A stretch of DNA of 14,076 nt from NCBI GenBank assembly GCA_937975525.1, contig CALJUJ010000098.1, positions 1-14,076 of the forward strand, written 5' to 3'. The position numbers and the translations under genes are program-made. Origin of the DNA: an uncultured bacterium (GTDB lineage: Bacteria > Desulfobacterota > Binatia > HRBIN30). Numbering within the stretch: position 1 is the stretch's first letter; every line of letters starts with the position of its first letter. Below are positions 9,402 to 14,076 of this stretch, one piece after another. Below the pieces are notes generated by a model. That model ran no database searches and was not told the origin of the DNA. It saw nothing but the letters and a program-made list of their open reading frames with translations.

Positions 9402-11487
9402 CCCCCGGACGATAGCGCTTGCGCGTATGCCGTTCGAGGTCATCCTCGTCGAACCGAACCGGTCGCAGTCGCTTCTCGGCGAACAGCCGCGCCTGGTCGG
9501 CGTAGTGCGGCGAGCGCGGCCGCGACACCGCCGCGCCGAACGGCTGGATGGCATGGGAGCGCAGTCGTCCGTGCGCGTCCCACTCCACCAGGAGCACGTA
9601 GGTGTCGCCCTTGTCGGCGACGACGCGGCCGTCGTCGTCGGTGGACCCATGGATGGCGCGCAGCGTGTCGGGGCCACCGTCGAGCGGCAGATCGACGCGG
9701 CCGCGCACCAGCCTTTGGAGCTCGCCCAACGGAACGTCGACGCGCCCGAAATGCTGCTGCAGGTGCGTGACGCCCTGGCGTGCTTGCTCGAGGGGATCGG
9801 GCAGCGGCTCCATGGCGATGCTCGCGCGCAGCTGGGCACCGGAGATGAGCGCCGGCAGTGCGGCCCAGGGGCTGTCGCGCTGCATGCTGCCGTTCCAGCG
9901 CCGCAGCGCCTGCTGCGCCGTGCGCAGCTTCGGATCGTCGGCTGCATCGACCGTGAGAATCCGCGCGACCGCCCGCATCAGGTCGGAGCGCGCGTCGTAG
10001 GCGAGGTCGAACTTGTATGCGAGCAGCTCGTCGCGCGTGATCGACCCGTCGGCGTCCAGCAACGTGAACGCGCGCCAGGCGCGATTGGTCATGCGAGTTT
10101 CGATGCCCCACTCCGCCGGGAAGTCCGCGCGGTCGAGGTTGTCGCCGCTCCCGGTTGCGACAAACGGGTGATTGTTGGCGTTGAACACGAAGCCCGAGGG
10201 CGGGTCGACGATTTGCGGCACGGCCGCGAGCGGCGCGTACTCCTTCCAGATCAACTCCGAGCGGTCGCCCGGCAGGATCGCGCTCCAGTCGACTCCGGCG
10301 GTGCGCTGGGGGAAGAGCGCGTTGTACAGGTAGGCGATGCGACCGCTGCGATCGGCGTAGACGAAGTTCGTCGAAGGGATCGCCTGCAGGCGCATGGCGT
10401 CCATGAACTCGTCGAAGCTCCGTGCCTTGTTGATGCGGAAGTACTGCAGGACCTGCCGGATGTCGCCGATGCCGGCGTACCGAAACGCATACGTGCCATG
10501 GTCGAAGCGCAGCACGGGACCGTGCGCCGAGCGCAGCGTCTCGCGTTCGAAGGTCCACGAGATGGGCCCCCACAGCTTGACGCGGATACGCGCCGTACCG
10601 CGCTCGAGCTCGCGCCACCGGCCGTCGAGTCGGTACCGGTAGGGATCGTCGGGGTGGATCTCGAGGCGATAGACGTCGACGAGGTCGGGCCGATTGACGG
10701 TGTTCGTCCAGGCGATGTCGCGGTTGTGCCCGAGCAGGACGAACGGCGAGCCGGGGAACAGCGCGCCCTCGACGTCCCACCCTTCCTCGCTGTGGAGGCG
10801 CACCTCGTACCAGGCGACCGGGCCGGTGAAGGGCTGGTGCGAGTTGGCGATGAGCCGCGTCGCACCGTCCGCCGAGCGTGCAGGCGCAACCGCGAAGGCG
10901 TTCGAGCCCATCGGCGCTTCGCGTTGCAGGGGAGGTCCGTCGGCGAGACGTCCGAGGATACGGTCGAGCCCGTAGAACAGAGGCGACGTGAGAACGAATC
11001 CGGTGACGACGTCGCGGCCGTCGATCGGCTCGAACGATCCGCGGACCTCGTCGGGATGGGCCGCGGCGTAGTCGTTGATGCCATCGGCATAGGCCTCGAG
11101 AACGGCGCGTACGTCGGCAGGCAGCTCGCTCTCGTAGCCGGCTTCGACGTCGGCGCGTGCGCGCAAGAGATCGACGAGATAGTCGACCGGCGCCGCATCG
11201 CGTCCGAGCGCCGCGGCCAGGGCGCCGCGCGTCATCCACAGCGTCTCCTGCAAGGTGTGAAAATCGTCCTCGGCGTGCGCCCAGGCGAGCCCGTAGGCGA
11301 CGTCGGCGTCGGAGGCTCCGTAGATGTGGGGAATGCCGAAGTCGTCGCGGCGGATCTCGACGTCGCGCGCCACGGGCGCGGTTGCCGCCGGCGCTGAGGG
11401 AGCACGCCCGGCGCAGCCACCGAGCGCGGCGGCGATCACCAGAGCAGCCACCAACGGCCCCGAGCGCGAGAAGGGATGGTCGTCCAT
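9379..11487 (-). CDS. Penicillin-acylase-family Ntn amidohydrolase, predicted lipoprotein
   Basis: 702 residues, peptidase family S45. The N-terminus is a lipoprotein signal: a hydrophobic stretch (about 11-22), then the lipobox LGGC with C25, so the enzyme should be exported and lipid-anchored. The alpha chain runs to about 194. Self-cleavage is expected before S195 in PMGSNAFAV, freeing the Ser nucleophile of the beta chain. H217 in ANSHQPF and N438/N439 in FNANNHPF match conserved beta-chain positions, and GHNRDIAWTNTVNRPDLVDVY is a typical strand region. By similarity from memory it resembles the aculeacin-acylase/AHL-acylase (PvdQ-like) side of the family, which cleaves long-chain N-acyl amides, more than classical penicillin G acylase. 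The start at 11487 is chosen because it gives the signal peptide; residues upstream in the frame do not. It is the first gene of the four-gene run. No clear Shine-Dalgarno site precedes it. Confidence 0.93.
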   Translation of the reverse strand: MDDHPFSRSGPLVAALVIAAALGGCAGRAPSAPAATAPVARDVEIRRDDFGIPHIYGASDADVAYGLAWAHAEDDFHTLQETLWMTRGALAAALGRDAAPVDYLVDLLRARADVEAGYESELPADVRAVLEAYADGINDYAAAHPDEVRGSFEPIDGRDVVTGFVLTSPLFYGLDRILGRLADGPPLQREAPMGSNAFAVAPARSADGATRLIANSHQPFTGPVAWYEVRLHSEEGWDVEGALFPGSPFVLLGHNRDIAWTNTVNRPDLVDVYRLEIHPDDPYRYRLDGRWRELERGTARIRVKLWGPISWTFERETLRSAHGPVLRFDHGTYAFRYAGIGDIRQVLQYFRINKARSFDEFMDAMRLQAIPSTNFVYADRSGRIAYLYNALFPQRTAGVDWSAILPGDRSELIWKEYAPLAAVPQIVDPPSGFVFNANNHPFVATGSGDNLDRADFPAEWGIETRMTNRAWRAFTLLDADGSITRDELLAYKFDLAYDARSDLMRAVARILTVDAADDPKLRTAQQALRRWNGSMQRDSPWAALPALISGAQLRASIAMEPLPDPLEQARQGVTHLQQHFGRVDVPLGELQRLVRGRVDLPLDGGPDTLRAIHGSTDDDGRVVADKGDTYVLLVEWDAHGRLRSHAIQPFGAAVSRPRSPHYADQARLFAEKRLRPVRFDEDDLERHTRKRYRPGDDPEPSR

Positions 11488-11603
11488 GGCGCGGCACGGT
11501 CGCACCGGCGCACGCCGGAGTCCAGCGCCACCGGGAGTTGGGGCGTGGGGACGTTCGCTGTCCGCACGTCCGGCCGTGCAAAGGGGACCCGCGTAGCAGC
11601 CCG

Positions 11604-11623
11604 CAGGGCGCGTGCGCGCCCTG
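11604..11623. repeat. Perfect inverted repeat, 9-base arms
   Basis: The arms CAGGGCGCG and CGCGCCCTG are separated by TG. It lies mid-way in the acylase/MaoC intergenic region, with no coding frame and no T-run after it, so it is more likely a protein-binding site or repeat element than a terminator. Confidence 0.6.
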
Positions 11624-11632
11624 GGGACGGTC

Positions 11633-11652
11633 CCGTTCGATTCACCGAACGG
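11633..11652. repeat. Perfect inverted repeat, 7-base arms
   Basis: CCGTTCG and CGAACGG flank a six-base AT-richer centre (ATTCAC). Arm length and spacing suit a dimeric repressor (TetR- or similar-type) operator. It is about 84 bases upstream of the MaoC start. The link to any regulator is inference. Confidence 0.5.
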
Positions 11653-11722
11653 AGACACGACGGGCCCAAGCCGAAGCGTTGCACCCGGCGAGTGCTGCTG
11701 CGAGGATCCGGCGACTTTCCGC

Positions 11723-11728
11723 GGGAGG
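11723..11728 (+). promoter_or_regulatory. Ribosome binding site of the MaoC gene
   Basis: GGGAGG, seven bases before the ATG at 11736. It fixes the start of a frame that is otherwise open far upstream (to 11157). Confidence 0.8.
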
Positions 11729-11735
11729 GATTCAC

Positions 11736-12587
11736 ATGGCCATCAACCCCGATGCAGTGGGTACACGCAGCGAGGCGGGCACTCGCTCCTGGACATCGAA
11801 GGACGCGCTTCTCTACGCGCTCGGCGTCGGCGCCGGGTCGCTCGATCCCGTCGGATCCGAGCTCGAGTTCACCACCGAGAACAGCAAGGACGTGACGCAG
11901 CGCGTGCTGCCGACCATGCCCGTGGTCCTCGGCGCCGGCGGCAACGTCCTCGCCGAGCTCGGCCCCTTCAACTGGGCCATGCTACTGCACGCCGAGCAGG
12001 GGATCGAGCTGCATCGCGAGCTGCCGGTCGAGGGAACGCTCGAGGCGAGCTCGGAGATCGCCGCCATCCACGACAAGGGCAAGGGCGCTCTCGTCGTGCT
12101 GGAGGCCAGGGCGAAGCTGGTCGACGATGGCGCGCCGTTGTTCACCTCGCGGACCTCGCTGTTCATCCGTGGCGAAGGCGGCTTCGGCGGCGACCGCGGC
12201 CCGTCGGTCAAGCGCGAGCCACCGGACCGCGCGCCCGACCACCGCGTCGTCTACGCGACGCGGGCCGACCAGGCGCTGCTCTACCGTCTGAACGGCGATC
12301 GCAACCCGTTGCACTCCGATCCGTCGTTCGCCAAGCTGGCCGGCTTCGACAAGCCGATCCTGCACGGCTTATGCACCTACGGGTTCACCGGTCGCGCTCT
12401 GCTGCACACCCTGTGCGGATCCGATCCGGCGCGTTTCCACGCGATGGACGCGCGCTTCTCGTCACCGGTCTTCCCCGGTGAGGAGCTGACGATCGAGATG
12501 TGGGTGGACGACGGCGAAGCGACCTTTCAGACGCGCGGCGGCGACGGCCGCGTCGTCCTCAGTGCCGGACGTCTGCGCTTCTCCTGA
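11736..12587 (+). CDS. MaoC-like dehydratase / hydratase-2 (enoyl-CoA hydratase type)
   Basis: 283 residues with two hot-dog halves, as in the hydratase-2 domain of eukaryotic multifunctional enzyme 2. The N-terminal half (about 15-145) carries no catalytic pair. The C-terminal half holds the hydratase-2 signature YRLNGDRNPLHSDP (from Y183), with D188 and H193 as the catalytic pair, then GFDKPILHGLCTYG. Members reversibly hydrate 2-trans-enoyl-CoA to (R)-3-hydroxyacyl-CoA, in fatty acid or sterol side-chain oxidation or polyester precursor supply; chain-length preference is not visible. It is cytoplasmic. The start at 11736 is set by a strong GGGAGG ribosome site. The gene is divergent from the acylase operon and ends 13 bases from the convergent C45-like gene. 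The APDHRVVYATRADQALLYRL segment before the motif is also usual for the family. Confidence 0.93.
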   Translation: MAINPDAVGTRSEAGTRSWTSKDALLYALGVGAGSLDPVGSELEFTTENSKDVTQRVLPTMPVVLGAGGNVLAELGPFNWAMLLHAEQGIELHRELPVEGTLEASSEIAAIHDKGKGALVVLEARAKLVDDGAPLFTSRTSLFIRGEGGFGGDRGPSVKREPPDRAPDHRVVYATRADQALLYRLNGDRNPLHSDPSFAKLAGFDKPILHGLCTYGFTGRALLHTLCGSDPARFHAMDARFSSPVFPGEELTIEMWVDDGEATFQTRGGDGRVVLSAGRLRFS

Positions 12588-12600
12588 GACGGGCTGCCAC

Positions 12601-14076
12601 TCACCGCGGCACGCGCAAGGAATCGTACGGCAGGATCTCCACGGGCGGTGCCGTCGACTCCGCCATGCCCGCGCGTGCGACCTCGGCGACGCGAGCGAAC
12701 ACGTTCCACTGCGGCTGGGCCTCGACGGCGGCGATGACCTGGCGGAATCGCTTCGTCGCGGCGCTGCGCTCGCCCAGGGCATCGTGGGCCTGTCCGGCGA
12801 GAGCGAGCGCGTAGATCCGCACGTCGACCGGAGCCTCTTCCTCGAGGGCCGCCTCCAAGCGCAGCAGTGCTCCAGCCGGGTCGCCTCCCAGCAGCGTCGC
12901 CGCGGCCGCGCCGAGCGCGATGCGGCGCGGATCGAGCACGGCCCGCGAGAACCCGCCAACCGCATCGAAGCGATCGCGGGCGGCGGCATAGCGGCCCTCC
13001 ATCAGGTCGTGCAGTCCTCGACGAGCCTGGCCGACGACCGCCACCTCGCGCGTCATGGCCGCACTCCCGAACCACGATGATGCGTCGATCGTCGCCGGGC
13101 GCGGACCTTCGGCGTCGAGCGAGAACCCGATGTAGGCGCCGAACGGTGCGACGGGCTGCATGGACTGCGCGTGCCACAACGTCCGCGAGGCGGGGTGCAC
13201 GACCGCGGCGTTGAGCACCGTTAGATTGGCGACGTTCGAGGCGTTCGGCCAAGGGTGCCGCGAGCGATCGCGCAGAATCTCGACGGCATTCGTCGGCGTC
13301 AGGCTGCCAACGAAACGGTCGACGGCGCTCTCCACCGCTACCCGTCGGTCGAACGAGTCAGGCGACCGGTACAGGTCGAACGGAATCATCTCCGGCGTAC
13401 GCGCATGGTTCGCCTGCCCGAACCAGTCGCCCTCGGGGCGGAAGACGGCGCACTCGGACGGGGTGCACTCGACCATGGCGACGTCGCCGAGAGCGTCGGC
13501 CATCACCATGAAACAAGCGATGCCGAGCTGGCGCGCTTCGGTGAACAGCTCGATTCCCTCGGCAACCGTGCGAGCGCGCTGCAAGGCGCGACGATGGGGC
13601 CACTGCGGCAGGCGCACGCCCACCTGCGGATCCGTTTCGAAAAAGTTGAAGGAAAGGGCGAAACCGGCGGCGTTGACGCCGACGGTCGGCAGCCCGACCA
13701 GGGGCCAACCCGCGGCGAGGTACTCGAGGTCGCCGTTGTCCGGCCGGTAGTGGATGACCACCGGACGGCGTGCCCCTAGTTGATCGTCCCAGTCGACGTT
13801 GCGGCCGATCAGCGCCTCGCCGTCGACGGTGGCGCTGCGCGTGGCGGCGAACACGGTCGAGCCTCCGCCGAGAGCGAGCAACGCGCGCATGACCTCGCGC
13901 CGCGGCACGCCGAGGCCTTCGGCCAGTCCGCCGATCTCCGCGTGGAACGAAGAATCCTCGAACGCAGCCCCGAGCCAGCTCCACAGCGGGACGCCGAGCC
14001 GGTCCATCCACCAGCCGCCGAACCCGGCGGTGGCGACGCCCTCATCGAACTCGCGGCGCTGCAGCTCGTAGACCCG
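12601..14076 (-). CDS. Peptidase C45-like Ntn hydrolase with Ser at the nucleophile position; 5' end missing
   Basis: 491 residues are visible and the frame is open through the right edge. An ATG at 14007 exists, but the 23 codons before it (ending GFGGWW) read as real protein, so the start is probably outside. Numbering from that ATG, S50 in GGGSTVFAATRSATVDG sits where acyl-CoA:6-aminopenicillanate acyltransferase-like (C45) proteins have the self-processing Cys. R69, N70 and D72 in GRNVDWDD keep the usual spacing to it, and N200/H201 in QANHARTPEM follow. Family members are autocatalytically cleaved and hydrolyse or transfer acyl groups on amides. After about residue 320 there is a helical Ala-rich tail (for example RRGLHDLMEGRYAAARDRFD, then ALALAGQAHDALGERSAATKRF) that looks like TPR repeats. 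No signal peptide can be judged because the N-terminus is missing. Whether Ser makes it an active Ser-type enzyme or an inactive one is open. Confidence 0.85.
   Translation of the reverse strand, partial: RVYELQRREFDEGVATAGFGGWWMDRLGVPLWSWLGAAFEDSSFHAEIGGLAEGLGVPRREVMRALLALGGGSTVFAATRSATVDGEALIGRNVDWDDQLGARRPVVIHYRPDNGDLEYLAAGWPLVGLPTVGVNAAGFALSFNFFETDPQVGVRLPQWPHRRALQRARTVAEGIELFTEARQLGIACFMVMADALGDVAMVECTPSECAVFRPEGDWFGQANHARTPEMIPFDLYRSPDSFDRRVAVESAVDRFVGSLTPTNAVEILRDRSRHPWPNASNVANLTVLNAAVVHPASRTLWHAQSMQPVAPFGAYIGFSLDAEGPRPATIDASSWFGSAAMTREVAVVGQARRGLHDLMEGRYAAARDRFDAVGGFSRAVLDPRRIALGAAAATLLGGDPAGALLRLEAALEEEAPVDVRIYALALAGQAHDALGERSAATKRFRQVIAAVEAQPQWNVFARVAEVARAGMAESTAPPVEILPYDSLRVPR

Larger units (their letters stand above)
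11488..11735. other. Divergent intergenic region rich in dyad symmetry
   Basis: This 248-base gap separates the divergent acylase and MaoC genes and holds no credible coding frame. It contains several perfect inverted repeats: CCGGCG/CGCCGG (11505-11518), GCACG/CGTGC (11564-11579), the long arms at 11604-11623, GGGAC/GTCCC (11624-11634) and CCGTTCG/CGAACGG (11633-11652). They could be operators for one or both promoters. No convincing -35/-10 pair was found. GC-rich DNA produces short palindromes by chance, so only the two longest are listed separately. Confidence 0.6.

Noticed and set aside
9232..11397. 721-residue plus-strand open frame opposite the acylase gene
   Set aside because: No recognisable domain, and the opposite strand has a complete S45 acylase with all key motifs; antisense shadow.
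11624..11652. GTTCGATTC string resembling a tRNA T-arm
   Set aside because: The flanking bases do not form the T-stem and there is no acceptor stem, anticodon arm or CCA end around it.

Overview
The window is GC-rich, densely packed bacterial DNA. The open frames show the strong third-position GC bias of a high-GC genome and give long false frames on both strands. The gene set (a soluble-adenylyl-cyclase-like multidomain protein, a sigma-54 activator, a lipoprotein penicillin-acylase homologue, an APC permease, a MaoC hydratase) fits a soil- or marine-type proteobacterium, myxobacterium or related deltaproteobacterial lineage. No rRNA or other marker gene is present, so taxonomy is only a guess. 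I saw no tRNA, IS element, CRISPR array or prophage gene.

Layout. (1) At the left edge is the 3' part of a plus-strand gene of unknown function (1-776). It meets, tail to tail and 8 bases apart, a very large minus-strand gene (785-4843). That gene encodes two class III cyclase domains, an AAA-type ATPase and a long helical-repeat tail, the layout of mammalian soluble adenylyl cyclase. (2) A 102-base gap separates its start from a divergent plus-strand gene (4946-6580) for a GAF / AAA+ / Fis sigma-54-dependent activator. (3) A minus-strand run of four tightly spaced genes follows, read from 11487 down to 6499: lipoprotein acylase, alpha/beta hydrolase, conserved unknown protein, APC-family permease. 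Its last 82 bases overlap the 3' end of the activator gene. (4) A 248-base gap rich in dyad symmetries (11488-11735) separates this run from a divergent plus-strand MaoC/hydratase-2 gene (11736-12587). (5) That gene faces, 13 bases away, a minus-strand peptidase-C45-like Ntn hydrolase (12601 to the right edge, 5' end missing) with a TPR-like tail.

How the genes may work together. The cyclase and the GAF activator share one intergenic region and could form a signalling pair, with cAMP made by one and possibly sensed by the GAF domain of the other; this is inference. The four-gene run suggests use of N-acyl compounds: an outer-compartment acylase splits an amide, the permease takes up the amine or amino acid, and a cytoplasmic hydrolase acts on an ester or lactone. 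The MaoC protein would fit fatty-acyl-CoA metabolism next door. The C45-like protein carries Ser where the family has its catalytic Cys, which is the most unusual single residue in the window. Apart from these points the region looks like ordinary accessory metabolism and signalling, and I do not see clear evidence of a wholly new system.
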